Shown here: positions 1-6,921 of the stretch, in pieces
Layout: every line of letters starts with the position of its first letter
Position numbering within the stretch: position 1 is the first letter of the stretch
Origin: an uncultured Clostridia bacterium
Lineage (GTDB): Bacteria > Bacillota > Clostridia > Oscillospirales > Acutalibacteraceae
Assembly: GCA_946186535.1 (NCBI GenBank)
Contig: CAMHNT010000028.1
Span: forward strand, 1-13,805
DNA: 13,805 bases
Direction of reading: 5' to 3'
Program-made: the position numbers and the translations under genes
The notes under the pieces: generated by a model
Told to the model about the DNA's origin: nothing
Seen by the model: the letters and a program-made list of their open reading frames with translations, nothing else
The model's database searches: none

Positions 1-1
1 G

Positions 2-121
2 AGCGCTCTCACGTTGAGCTATGCCTTTTTGTCGGGCGGCAAGCCGCTTCTTCCCGTGTGGAGGGATATTCTGCCGTATGAACTACCGACAGCTATATTA
101 TACAGCAACAATTACGTTTAG
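2..121 (+). CDS. C-terminal tail of an unrecognised protein (5' end outside window)
   Basis: An open frame enters from the left edge and ends with TAG at 119-121. The 39 visible residues begin SALTLSYAFLSGGKPLLPVW and end ...LPTAILYSNNYV. They have ordinary protein composition, and the stop lies 14 bases before the ATG of the SDR gene, with that gene's ribosome site (AAGGAG) in between. This suggests co-transcription with the SDR and LRR genes. I do not recognise the family from this tail; no catalytic motif is visible. Coding status is inferred from the open frame and operon-like spacing. Confidence 0.5.
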   Translation, partial: SALTLSYAFLSGGKPLLPVWRDILPYELPTAILYSNNYV

Positions 122-135
122 TCAAGGAGAACGAA

Positions 136-1149
136 ATGAAAGCCTGTCTCATGTGTCGACAAAAGAATATAGAATATTACGGCTTGTGTCCGGAGTGCGC
201 AGAGCTTAACCGCGTAATGAGGCAGCAGGTCTGCGACCTTACCGGCAAAACAGCAGTTGTGACCGGCGGCAGAATTAAGATCGGTTATGCGGTATGTCTC
301 CGTCTGCTTCGCTCCGGTGCGTCCGTTATCGCAGTTACAAGATATCCGAAAACGGCGCTGGAGAATTATCGCAGCGAGCCTGATTTTGATGAATTCAAGA
401 ACAGACTTTTTATTATAGGCTTTGACCTTTTGCGTGCCGATATGATCTGTGAGCTGATCTTGAGCATTGAAATGTTCTCGCATGGTAAAATAGATATCCT
501 TGTAAATAATGCTGCGCAGACGGTCAAGAAATCGAACGAGTATTATCTGGCACTTCAATCTCACGAGCGTGAGCTGATTTCAGATGGTGAGAACTGCCTG
601 CTCATTCCCTCAAGTGCCCCTGAAAATTCTCTTATCCCCCTCACATCGCTTTCTGATTACGGTGAAACAGAAAACGATAATTCTTGGGTGAGAAAGCCCG
701 AGGCGATAAGTGCAAGGGAGCTTTTGGAGGTTCAGCTAATTAACGTCACAGCACCTTTTCTGCTTACGAACGGACTTCGGCAATATATGCAGCATAGCGG
801 CGGAAACAAATTTGTGATAAATGTTAGCTCGGTGGAAGGCCGCTTTAACATGAAGCAGAAGCTTGCCCGGCACGTTCACACAAATATGGCGAAAGCCTCG
901 CTGAATATGATGACGCATTCCATAGCATCTGATTTTGCAAGAGATAGGATTTTCGTCTATTCGTGTGACCCGGGTTGGGTATCGAACCAGTTTCCGCCGG
1001 GATATGAGATCAGCAAAAGCTTTGAGCCGTATCTTACGTTTGATGACGGTGCAGCCCGTGTGCTATATCCGATCGTCAAAAACATCAATGAACAGACCGT
1101 CAAGGACAGCGGCTCGTTCTATAAGGACTACCAAATAATAGATTATTGA
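136..1149 (+). CDS. Zinc-ribbon SDR-family NAD(P)-binding protein, atypical active site
   Basis: This 337-aa protein belongs to the short-chain dehydrogenase/reductase family, which binds NAD(P) in a Rossmann fold. Residues 1-25 form a CxxC-x10-CxxC zinc knuckle (Cys4, Cys7, Cys18, Cys21), which is not part of ordinary SDRs. The Rossmann part follows: TGGRIKIG at 43-50 (cofactor glycine motif), NNAA at 124-127, and INVSS with the usual catalytic Ser. The YxxxK position reads TNMAK, so Lys is kept but the catalytic Tyr is Thr. About 70 residues lie between the NNAA motif and the next core strand, longer than in a classical 250-aa SDR. The start at 136 has AAGGAG 6 bases upstream. The gene sits between an upstream tail (14 bases) and the LRR gene (its stop overlaps that gene's ribosome site), so all three are probably one operon. 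Substrate is unknown. Oxidoreductase activity is doubtful without the Tyr; a binding or regulatory role is possible. Confidence 0.85.
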   Translation: MKACLMCRQKNIEYYGLCPECAELNRVMRQQVCDLTGKTAVVTGGRIKIGYAVCLRLLRSGASVIAVTRYPKTALENYRSEPDFDEFKNRLFIIGFDLLRADMICELILSIEMFSHGKIDILVNNAAQTVKKSNEYYLALQSHERELISDGENCLLIPSSAPENSLIPLTSLSDYGETENDNSWVRKPEAISARELLEVQLINVTAPFLLTNGLRQYMQHSGGNKFVINVSSVEGRFNMKQKLARHVHTNMAKASLNMMTHSIASDFARDRIFVYSCDPGWVSNQFPPGYEISKSFEPYLTFDDGAARVLYPIVKNINEQTVKDSGSFYKDYQIIDY

Positions 1150-1160
1150 GGAGATCGGTC

Positions 1161-1805
1161 ATGTCATTTTTTGATAAATTATTTTCACCACGGCAAAGCG
1201 ATCATGCACAGGAAACGGGCGTTCTTCGTATGGAAGATATTTATTATCCGGAAGAATACACTCCGCAGGCGGCTGATGTTCGGCATATAGAGCTTACCGA
1301 GCAGGAGGCGGTGCAGCGTGGGTGGTCGTTCAGAAAAAAGTCGAAGCATATTCGTATAACGAATTATCACGGCAGCGAGACCAAGGTAACGGTACCTGCC
1401 ATGATCGGCGGCAGAAGAGTCAACGAGCTTGGAAACGGCTGCTTTCAAAAAATAGACGTAACAAGCGTTGAAATGCCAGATACCGTTGTTAAGATCGGCT
1501 CTTATCTATTTAACCGCCACACGATCAGACGGATAATATTCTCCGATAATATTCGAGTTATCCCGACAGAGCTGTGTCAATACAGCTTTTCGCTTGAAGA
1601 GGTGCATCTTCCGCTTCTGCTCAGCGTGATAGGGGATCGTGCTTTTAAGGCGTGCCGCAATCTCAGGCATATCGAGCTGCCCGATCATATTTCTTTTCAC
1701 CGCAGCGGTGAAGAGGTTTTTTATCAGAGCGGCATTGAAAGCTTTTCCTTTAATGCAAAGGAGTATTTCAAATATTACTCTGATAACCTCACCCTCAGAG
1801 ACTGA
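1161..1805 (+). CDS. BspA-like leucine-rich-repeat protein, N-terminal part (interrupted)
   Basis: Starting at the ATG at 1161, which has GAGGAG 7 bases upstream, this encodes 214 aa. An ATG at 1146 is in frame but lies before the ribosome site. From about residue 65 the sequence has BspA-type LRR_5 repeats: an ITNYHGSETKVTVPAMIGG lead-in, then units with ...GNGCFQKI..., ...IGSYLFN..., ...IGDRAFKACRNLRHIELP. There is no signal peptide, so the product is predicted cytoplasmic, unlike many surface BspA proteins. TGA at 1803 ends the frame. The same frame reopens directly afterwards and runs to 2813, and the -1 frame across the gap reads LKLVSVNADAFKV, which is itself repeat-like. The gene therefore probably was one unit of about 550 codons, now broken. 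Repeats of this kind usually bind proteins; the partner is unknown. Confidence 0.75.
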   Translation: MSFFDKLFSPRQSDHAQETGVLRMEDIYYPEEYTPQAADVRHIELTEQEAVQRGWSFRKKSKHIRITNYHGSETKVTVPAMIGGRRVNELGNGCFQKIDVTSVEMPDTVVKIGSYLFNRHTIRRIIFSDNIRVIPTELCQYSFSLEEVHLPLLLSVIGDRAFKACRNLRHIELPDHISFHRSGEEVFYQSGIESFSFNAKEYFKYYSDNLTLRD

Positions 1806-1826
1806 AGCTGGTTTCAGTCAACGCCG

Positions 1827-2813
1827 ATGCGTTCAAAGTATAAGCTCGTTGCGCGGCCTGCAAAAGAGCCGGATAAGCTATGCGTTTTGCTTGTTGGCAT
1901 AAGAGCGAATGTTAAATTCCCGAAGGGCAGCAGCGTTGTGATGTGCAGAAACTCCGTCAATAACGATTGCATTCTTGATTTTTCGGAATGTTCTTCCGTT
2001 ATTTTTAAACCTAATGTCTATATGGAGCATATTCACGATTACGGTGCAGCCATGCTTAGAAACATCATTTATTCCTGCAATGCGGTGATAAACAGAAGTC
2101 AGGAGCAGCTGTCATTTCCCGATTTCGTTCATGTAAAATATCCCGATGGAAGTGTCCGTGATAATACTCTCAAATTTGAGAAAGGTGAGGACAAATCGGT
2201 TCTGCTTGTCAGCTCGGTCAACAATACAATCATGCCTCTTGGACTTCATACCGGGGCGAAAAATATAAAGCTTGTCGGTTCGGGAACCGATAAACGCTTT
2301 ATTATAAACAAATTTGCCATAGATGAAAAAAATCTAAGACGTATTGATCTCGGAAAATTTGACGGAACTGATGAGATATTTTCTTCTGCCTGTCATGAGC
2401 TTCAAGATGTTTGCGGATATATAGAAGGCGGTTGGAGAATTTATCACATTGAAAAGCATATTCCGCCGTCGTCGCTTATCGGCAAGGGGTATCGCGGTAG
2501 AATACTTCATCGGGAGCTTATGAAAGCTTTCAAAGATGTATACGGCAGTTTTTATCATCAGAATGTTATTGATGATGTCTTTTGCAAAGGTTATGTCAAG
2601 GGCGAATATGAAACGGTGCGACTGAACCAGCGTAATAGAATATTGATAGCAATTGATATCCTCCGAGGAGATACGATACCCGGAAGGGGCGAAGATCGCA
2701 CATTATACGAAAACTATCTTAACAGCCACCGAAGATATGCCGAAAGGGTGTGCCGTGATATTTATTCGGATTATCCCGAGTATGGTGATTTTATAATGGG
2801 GTATTTTAAATAA
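1827..2813 (+). CDS. C-terminal part of the broken LRR protein, unknown domain
   Basis: This 328-aa frame lies in the same phase as the LRR frame that stops at 1805. Its first ATG (1827) has no recognisable ribosome site, which argues that it is the continuation of the upstream gene and not an independent one. The first half is beta-rich, with short hydrophobic strands compatible with degenerate repeat units. The last 115 residues are mostly helical and charged, with the stretches LHRELMKAFKDVYG and RNRILIAIDILRGDTIPG. I do not recognise a named domain or catalytic motif there. It contains Trp and ordinary codons and no further stop, so the portion after the break is intact. It is followed by a strong terminator, making it the last gene of the left operon. 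Confidence 0.65.
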   Translation: MRSKYKLVARPAKEPDKLCVLLVGIRANVKFPKGSSVVMCRNSVNNDCILDFSECSSVIFKPNVYMEHIHDYGAAMLRNIIYSCNAVINRSQEQLSFPDFVHVKYPDGSVRDNTLKFEKGEDKSVLLVSSVNNTIMPLGLHTGAKNIKLVGSGTDKRFIINKFAIDEKNLRRIDLGKFDGTDEIFSSACHELQDVCGYIEGGWRIYHIEKHIPPSSLIGKGYRGRILHRELMKAFKDVYGSFYHQNVIDDVFCKGYVKGEYETVRLNQRNRILIAIDILRGDTIPGRGEDRTLYENYLNSHRRYAERVCRDIYSDYPEYGDFIMGYFK

Positions 2814-2982
2814 GATTCGGGATTGAACCAAGAAAAAATGCGATTAGTTTTGTGAGATTTGCCCTTTACGGCGTTTTGTCCGTTCAAATGTATTTCCCTA
2901 CTCCTCGGGCAGTAAAACTTCTCAGAAAGTCATACAAATAATAACAGGTATCTACCGTCACAGATAATTAAACATTTGCACA

Positions 2983-3019
2983 CGCACCCTTGCTCATCAC
3001 GAGAGAGGGTGTGTTTTTT
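2983..3019 (+). terminator. Rho-independent terminator of the left operon
   Basis: CGCACCCT (2983-2990) pairs with AGGGTGTG (3006-3013) with one G-U pair, the loop has a small inner CTC/GAG pairing, and six T follow at 3014-3019. It lies 170 bases after the LRR stop. The stretch 2814-2980 before it shows no gene or other structure that I can support. Confidence 0.8.
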
Positions 3020-3030
3020 CTTACTCCTAA

Positions 3031-3230
3031 TACTGATTTCTGATTAAAAGCTTTAAAAGGATTTTCGAGGATGATTTTCGCAAGACAAGGAAGAAGCCGC
3101 AGGAATACTTAAGTGACGCTCCAAGAGGGCAAGCCAAAGGCGCAGACCGATTGGTTTGCGGAACTTATGCGTAGCTGACGTATTTCAAGGCTGATGACGA
3201 AGTATTGCGGAAATCAGACCCAAAAGACTT
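3031..3230 (+). repeat. 200-bp MITE-like repeat, copy 1 (right end lost to IS)
   Basis: This 200-base stretch is matched by the reverse complement of 12793-12992 with a single mismatch (C at 3221 against G). It starts TACTGATTTCTGATTAAAAG, the terminal inverted repeat of the family, flanked by TA as in elements moved by IS630/Tc1-like transposases (inference). The last roughly 24 bases seen in the full copy are missing because the IS5 element begins at 3229-3231. It carries no coding frame of its own. Confidence 0.85.
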
Positions 3231-3282
3231 AAGGCAACACCGCACAGTAGCCAAAACGTGAAAAATATGATATAATATAGTG

Positions 3283-3618
3283 ATGAACAGACAATTGACG
3301 CTGGCAGAAATGAACGATGAGTTTGGTGCAGCCAGAACCAACAAAAGAGAATTTTTAGAGAAGATGGACAGCATAATCCCATGGGTTAAACTGATCGAAA
3401 TCGTAGAGCCATACTATTACAAAGGAGAGCGTGGCAACAGACCCTATCAATTGGAATTGATGCTGAGAATTTTCATCTTGCAGAATCTTTACGATCTTGC
3501 AGATATGAGAGTGATGTACGAAATACTTGATAGTCGTTCATTCGGAGAGTTCTGCTGCGTGAGCACACCGGACGATGTTCCTGACGGAGATACTTCGGTC
3601 GTTTCAGAAATCTGTTGA
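3283..3618 (+). CDS. IS5-family transposase, N-terminal frame
   Basis: This encodes 111 aa of the N-terminal part of an IS5-group DDE transposase: the DUF772-type helical domain (YYKGERGNRPYQLELMLRIF, LYDLADMRVMYEILDS) up to the PDGDT motif. After that the frame runs into a false end, SVVSEIC. The -1 frame from 3594 continues with FGRFRNLL, the expected next motif. The start is taken at ATG 3283; a GTG directly before it is also possible. No ribosome site is clear. The protein should bind the IS ends but lacks all catalytic residues in this frame. Confidence 0.8.
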   Translation: MNRQLTLAEMNDEFGAARTNKREFLEKMDSIIPWVKLIEIVEPYYYKGERGNRPYQLELMLRIFILQNLYDLADMRVMYEILDSRSFGEFCCVSTPDDVPDGDTSVVSEIC

Positions 3619-4253
3619 CCAGGTACGGATCACAGAAAAAGATCTTTGATATGGTTTTGGAGATTCTGACAGAGCGAGGATTGATTTTGAAAAAAGGAAC
3701 GATAGTAGATTCAACATTTATCGAAGCGCCTTCGTCCACAAAGAACAAGGAAAAGAAACGTGATCCGGAAGCTCAATCAACAAAGAAGGGAAACACATGG
3801 CATTTCGGCTACAAAGCTCATATTGTCGTAGACAGCGGACTCGTTCATCATGTAGAAACCACACCTGCCAACGACCATGATGTATCGCAGACAAGCAAAC
3901 TGATGCACGGTGAAGAAGAAACGGTAAACGGAGACAGCGGATATATCGGTGCCAACAAGAGACCTGAAGCAATAAAGAAAAACAAGCAGGGCAAGAGAAT
4001 CAAGTACAACATAAACAGAAAACCATCATCGATCAAAAAGCTCTCGAAAAGCGGTCAATACAAAGCAAAAAAGAGAGAGCGTCAGAAGTCGTCCGTTCGC
4101 AGTAAAGTTGAGCATGTTTTCGCAATCGTAAAAAGGCTTTTCGCCTATCGAAAAACGCGATATCGAGGTCTGCGAAAACAGGCAGCAAAAAACTACATCA
4201 TGTTCGCATTGGCGAATTTGTATCTGGCTGACAGAAAAACTCTGTCGGCTTGA
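3594..4253 (+). CDS. IS5-family transposase, catalytic frame (frameshifted continuation)
   Basis: This frame is the DDE catalytic half of the transposase. It opens with FGRFRNLL at 3594. The first Asp is in IVDSTFIEAPS, then come the family blocks KGNTWHFGYKAH and TPANDHDV, the second Asp is in NGDSGYIG, and the Glu is in SKVEHVFAIVKR. It has no start codon of its own other than a TTG at 3615, so it is made only if ribosomes shift -1 near GATACTTCGG or if the shift is a mutation. No X XXY YYZ slippery heptamer is visible, which favours a one-base lesion over programmed shifting. A terminator follows 40 bases after the stop. Confidence 0.85.
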   Translation, partial: FGRFRNLLTRYGSQKKIFDMVLEILTERGLILKKGTIVDSTFIEAPSSTKNKEKKRDPEAQSTKKGNTWHFGYKAHIVVDSGLVHHVETTPANDHDVSQTSKLMHGEEETVNGDSGYIGANKRPEAIKKNKQGKRIKYNINRKPSSIKKLSKSGQYKAKKRERQKSSVRSKVEHVFAIVKRLFAYRKTRYRGLRKQAAKNYIMFALANLYLADRKTLSA

Positions 4254-4292
4254 TTCTGTTTGCCTTGTGAGATAAAATAGGGTATTCTTTTA

Positions 4293-4324
4293 GCACTCGG
4301 CTGTTTTGTCGGGTGCCTTTCTTT
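4293..4324 (+). terminator. Terminator of the IS transposase gene
   Basis: GCACTCG (4293-4299) pairs with CGGGTGC (4310-4316) with one U-G pair, a 10-base loop, and then CTTTCTTTT. It lies inside the right end of the IS, 40 bases past the transposase stop. Confidence 0.65.
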
Positions 4325-4382
4325 TATTGTTGGATAAATTTGGAATATATGCGGTGTTGCCTTAATTGCCGAAGTAATAAGT

Positions 4383-4427
4383 TTTAAACGCTTATTGTTG
4401 TACCATTCAATGTAATCTTCCAAACTA
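4383..4427 (-). pseudogene. Remnant of an IS3-family transposase C-terminus
   Basis: On the minus strand this reads LEDYIEWYNNKRLKL, the well-known C-terminal block of IS3/IS150-type orfB transposases. Nothing else of the gene is present. The frame runs from here into the right end of the IS5 element, so a larger IS3 copy was probably lost when the IS5 element arrived or by later recombination. The rest of 4430-4508 holds no gene that I can support. Confidence 0.55.
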
Positions 4428-4508
4428 CATTAGGGTGTGTTGACGCTAACGTTAACGCACATCTTTTTGGCATAATTTTGCTCATACTGCGTCGGAAAAT
4501 CTTGCCGG

Positions 4509-4588
4509 GCTGACGTATTTCAAGGCTGATGACGAAGTATTGCGGAAATCAGACCGAAAAGACTTAAATATTTTATTAGAAAGCAGTA
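4509..4588 (+). repeat. MITE-like repeat, copy 3 (right-hand 80 bp only)
   Basis: From GCTGACGTATTTCAAGG onward this matches the right part of the 200-bp repeat and continues through its true right end (AGCAGTA, 4583-4588), as in the copy at 12769-12992. The left part is replaced by unrelated sequence with its own TACTG at 4485. It has G where copy 1 has C at 3221, so copy 1 carries the private change. Confidence 0.75.
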
Positions 4589-4594
4589 TAAATC

Positions 4595-4624
4595 GCCCTC
4601 TAAAGTTTAAATGCTTTAGAGGGC
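4595..4624. terminator. Hairpin after the radical SAM gene
   Basis: GCCCTCTAAAG (4595-4605) and CTTTAGAGGGC (4614-4624) form a perfect 11-bp stem with an 8-base loop, 12 bases beyond the stop of the radical SAM gene. The T-rich side (AAATCTTTATTTCT) lies on the + strand. On the minus strand only GATTTATACT follows, so termination of the redox operon here is probable but the U-tract is poor. Confidence 0.6.
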
Positions 4625-4636
4625 AAATCTTTATTT

Positions 4637-5740
4637 CTATTTACTCTGAACGTGTTCGATCAATTCTTCTACAAGGGCACGCTTTTCATAAAGCACGCAG
4701 CCGCCTTCGTGGTCGTCAAGAAGTATATCTCCGCTGCGAAGTGCAGTAAAGAGCGGAGAGCGCAGCGCTTCCTGAAGCGAGGTATCCTTTACATTCATAT
4801 CGGAATACGGTGAAAACGGACACGGCTCTGCGCCGCCGTGAGAGTTGATATGGAAGAATCCCCTCCCTGCTGCAACACAGCCGCCAGACTCCTTCTCGTC
4901 ACCGGGGAATGATACATAAACCATATTACTGTGTTCTTTGCGAAGCCTGCTTATCTCGGCGGTCAGGTATTCACGCTCATTGTCTGTCGGGGCAAGCTTT
5001 CGGCTTTCCTCGGTCATGGGAACGTACTCTACGAACACAACGCCCTTGCAGCCCCTGTCCGAGAGACTTTTCAAAAATGCGTCTGACGTTACTTCCTTAT
5101 AGTTCTCGGTCGTGACGGTAACGGACGCGCCGAAAGCAATATCTCTCTGCTTTAGCTTCTCCATATTTGAAATCAGCCTGTCATAAATGCCGCTGCCTCG
5201 TCGTGCGTCGGTCATTTCGCGGTCGCCCTCGATGCTCAGAACGGGCACGAGATTGCGGCACTTATCGAACAGTTCAAAATAGCTCTTGTCGATGTATGTG
5301 CCGTTCGTGAATATCGGAAACATGATATTCTGCTTTCTGCCCGCAGCCTCAATGATGTCGCGCCTTATCATAGGCTCTCCGCCTGCAAGAATAATAAAGC
5401 TGATGCCGAGTTCGTCGGCTTCGTCGAATATTTTGAGCCACTCGCCGCTTGTAAGCTGTTTGACGGGTTCTTCGTCTACGGTTGCGTTGCTGCACCTTGA
5501 ATAGCAGCCCGCGCAATGCAGATTGCATTTGCTCGTGATACTTGCAATAAGAAACGACGGGATATGCTCGCCGTATTCTTCCGCCTGCCGTCGCTTTTTG
5601 GAAGCTGCCTTGCAGGAGACCGCAAATTTCACCATAAATGCGCTTTGCCGCGGATTTTTAAGAGTCGCTTTTACGGCGTCCGTCATAAAACGCTCTATTC
5701 CATTGATCAGATAGCTTTGCAGATCTAAATTGTCGTTCAT
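4637..5740 (-). CDS. Radical SAM/SPASM-type protein
   Basis: This 367-aa protein belongs to the radical SAM superfamily, which cleaves S-adenosylmethionine with a [4Fe-4S] cluster. The cluster motif is CNLHCAGC (Cys72, Cys76, Cys79), followed by AGGEPM, the SAM-binding GGE motif. The C-terminus has a SPASM-like block, GGCVAAGRGFFHINSHGGAE followed by PCPF, and a further GGC near the end, indicating a possible auxiliary cluster. Such proteins often modify peptides or assist maturation of enzymes; the substrate here is not evident and no precursor-peptide gene is adjacent. The start at 5740 uses the ATG preceded by GGGTGA; an in-frame GTG at 5752 is less likely. It lies 41 bases after the MBL/rubredoxin gene and is the last gene of that operon. 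Cytoplasmic; no membrane segment. Confidence 0.85.
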   Translation of the reverse strand: MNDNLDLQSYLINGIERFMTDAVKATLKNPRQSAFMVKFAVSCKAASKKRRQAEEYGEHIPSFLIASITSKCNLHCAGCYSRCSNATVDEEPVKQLTSGEWLKIFDEADELGISFIILAGGEPMIRRDIIEAAGRKQNIMFPIFTNGTYIDKSYFELFDKCRNLVPVLSIEGDREMTDARRGSGIYDRLISNMEKLKQRDIAFGASVTVTTENYKEVTSDAFLKSLSDRGCKGVVFVEYVPMTEESRKLAPTDNEREYLTAEISRLRKEHSNMVYVSFPGDEKESGGCVAAGRGFFHINSHGGAEPCPFSPYSDMNVKDTSLQEALRSPLFTALRSGDILLDDHEGGCVLYEKRALVEELIEHVQSK

Positions 5741-5781
5741 AGTTTCACCCACATGTCAGCCGACCGCTGAATTATTCAGAG

Positions 5782-6723
5782 TCACGCTTTGTTGAACTTT
5801 TCCTTAGGCTGTTTGCAGCGAGGACACTTCCAGTCATCGGGCAAGTCTTCAAAGGCCGTGCCGTCGTGTTCTTCGGGATCGTAGATATATCCGCAAATGG
5901 AGCAGACGTATTTGCCGGACGCTTTCTGCTGAGTGAAGTCAACCTCTGCAAGCACGGTTTCCACGGGATTATCCAAGTCGATCACACGGTTGGCTTCAAG
6001 GTTTTCATAGCCCTGCGGTGTATGAGTACCCATATATACCGTCGGGTGACTGCGAACAAACTCACGCACACTATCAAGCGTTTCACGAGCCGCAGGGAGA
6101 TCGTCATATACGACGGAGAGTTTGTTCTCATACAGCGCCTCGTCAACATAAGTGATGTCTCCGTGGATCATATAAAACAGGCCGTTGTTTTCTGCAATGA
6201 CAATGCTGTTGCCGTTGGTATGACCTTTCGCCTTGATAAAGTAAACGCCGTCACGGATCTTTTGGCTTTCGGGGAAATTATAATATGTCCCGTCGGTGAA
6301 CTTAACGGGAACAAGATTCGGAATATCCTGCAATTCAGCCGCACTCAATTCTTCCTCGTTGACGAAAATCTGAGCGTTCGGGAACGATCTAAGCTCGCCC
6401 GAATGGTCGCTGTGCTTGTGCGTGAGCAATATCTTTGTTACCTGCTCCGGCTTGTAGCCGAGATTGGCGAGTGCATCCATATAACTGCTTATATCTTTTC
6501 CTGTGTAAAGAATACTTTTCTCGTCGGGAACCTCCTCGGGCGTGCCTGCAGGCAATCCGGTATCAACGAGAATGACCTCGTCGCCTGTGTCGATAAGGTA
6601 GTTTTGCAGACTGCCTCTGTAACGAACCGAAGCGTCAAATTTTTCGGCGCCTTCCTCGCCGCCGAAAACAAACGGCTGACTGTAGAAGCCGTCCTTTCTG
6701 AATTTTACTGCTTTGATGATCAT
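5782..6723 (-). CDS. Metallo-beta-lactamase-fold hydrolase fused to rubredoxin
   Basis: This is a 313-aa two-domain protein. Residues 1-265 are a metallo-beta-lactamase fold of the lactonase-like group: HKHSDH at 102-107 (HxHxDH), His168 in GHTNGN, Asp189 in HGDITY, and His234 in GTHTP. Together these ligate a dinuclear metal site. Residues 270-313 are a rubredoxin: CSIC (Cys274, Cys277) and CPRC (Cys300, Cys303), which hold one Fe. There is no flavodoxin domain, so it is not a classical flavodiiron protein. The known role of the hydrolase family is lactone or thioester cleavage, or O2/NO chemistry when Fe-bound. The rubredoxin tail suggests electron transfer to the metal site (inference). 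The start is the ATG at 6723, preceded by AAGGAGA. Upstream in-frame codons lie inside a MITE and are not part of the gene. It is followed by the radical SAM gene after 41 bases. Confidence 0.88.
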   Translation of the reverse strand: MIIKAVKFRKDGFYSQPFVFGGEEGAEKFDASVRYRGSLQNYLIDTGDEVILVDTGLPAGTPEEVPDEKSILYTGKDISSYMDALANLGYKPEQVTKILLTHKHSDHSGELRSFPNAQIFVNEEELSAAELQDIPNLVPVKFTDGTYYNFPESQKIRDGVYFIKAKGHTNGNSIVIAENNGLFYMIHGDITYVDEALYENKLSVVYDDLPAARETLDSVREFVRSHPTVYMGTHTPQGYENLEANRVIDLDNPVETVLAEVDFTQQKASGKYVCSICGYIYDPEEHDGTAFEDLPDDWKCPRCKQPKEKFNKA

Positions 6724-6738
6724 AGTAAAGTCTCCTTT

Positions 6739-6918
6739 TTTAGGCAATACCGCACAGAGATTGTGCCGAAGATGCGCCGTCAGATTTTTCGTCAGATTGT
6801 ACAGAAATTTTGCAGGCATACTGTCGTATGTCAAGAAATTTCTGTGCAAGATCACGGAAAATATGCGAGCAGATTTTGTGCAAAGCCCTCAGGCGGTCTT
6901 TGTGCGGTGTTGCCTTTA
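6739..6918. mobile_element. 180-bp hairpin MITE with IS5-like ends
   Basis: The left end reads TTTAGGCAATACCGCACA and the right end is the reverse complement of TAAAGGCAACACCGCACA. Both match the ends of the IS at 3229-4365, apart from one or two bases. The interior is a long imperfect palindrome centred near 6830: CAGAAATTTTGCAGGCATAC pairs with GTATGTCAAGAAATTTCTG. As RNA it would fold into one large hairpin. It carries no gene and was presumably moved in trans by an IS5-family transposase. It fills almost all of the gap between the OhrR-1 stop (6922) and the ribosome site of the MBL gene (6731-6737). Confidence 0.82.
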
Positions 6919-6921
6919 ACA

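Larger units (their letters stand above)
3229..4365 (+). mobile_element. IS5-family insertion sequence, about 1.14 kb
   Basis: The element is bounded by perfect 16-bp inverted ends, TTAAGGCAACACCGCA (3229-3244) and its reverse complement (4350-4365). The outer TTA/TTAA may be the target duplication usual for IS5-type elements. Inside is one transposase gene in two frames, a TATAAT box at 3271-3276 before it and a terminator after it. The left end lies inside repeat copy 1, but the sequence to the right does not continue that repeat, so a deletion or recombination next to the IS is likely. Related ends occur at 6739-6918 and 9705-9720. Confidence 0.88.

Noticed and set aside
1803..1805. TGA in the LRR gene as selenocysteine or recoded Trp
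   Set aside because: No SECIS-like hairpin is evident, Trp is encoded by TGG elsewhere, TGA ends other genes here, and the surrounding frames suggest frameshifts.
4637..5740. Radical SAM gene as a peptide-natural-product cluster
   Set aside because: No small precursor-peptide gene, transporter or protease is adjacent; the neighbours are redox proteins.
6724..6855. N-terminal extension of the MBL/rubredoxin protein by 44 residues
   Set aside because: These codons lie in the MITE, and the ATG at 6723 has its own AAGGAGA ribosome site.
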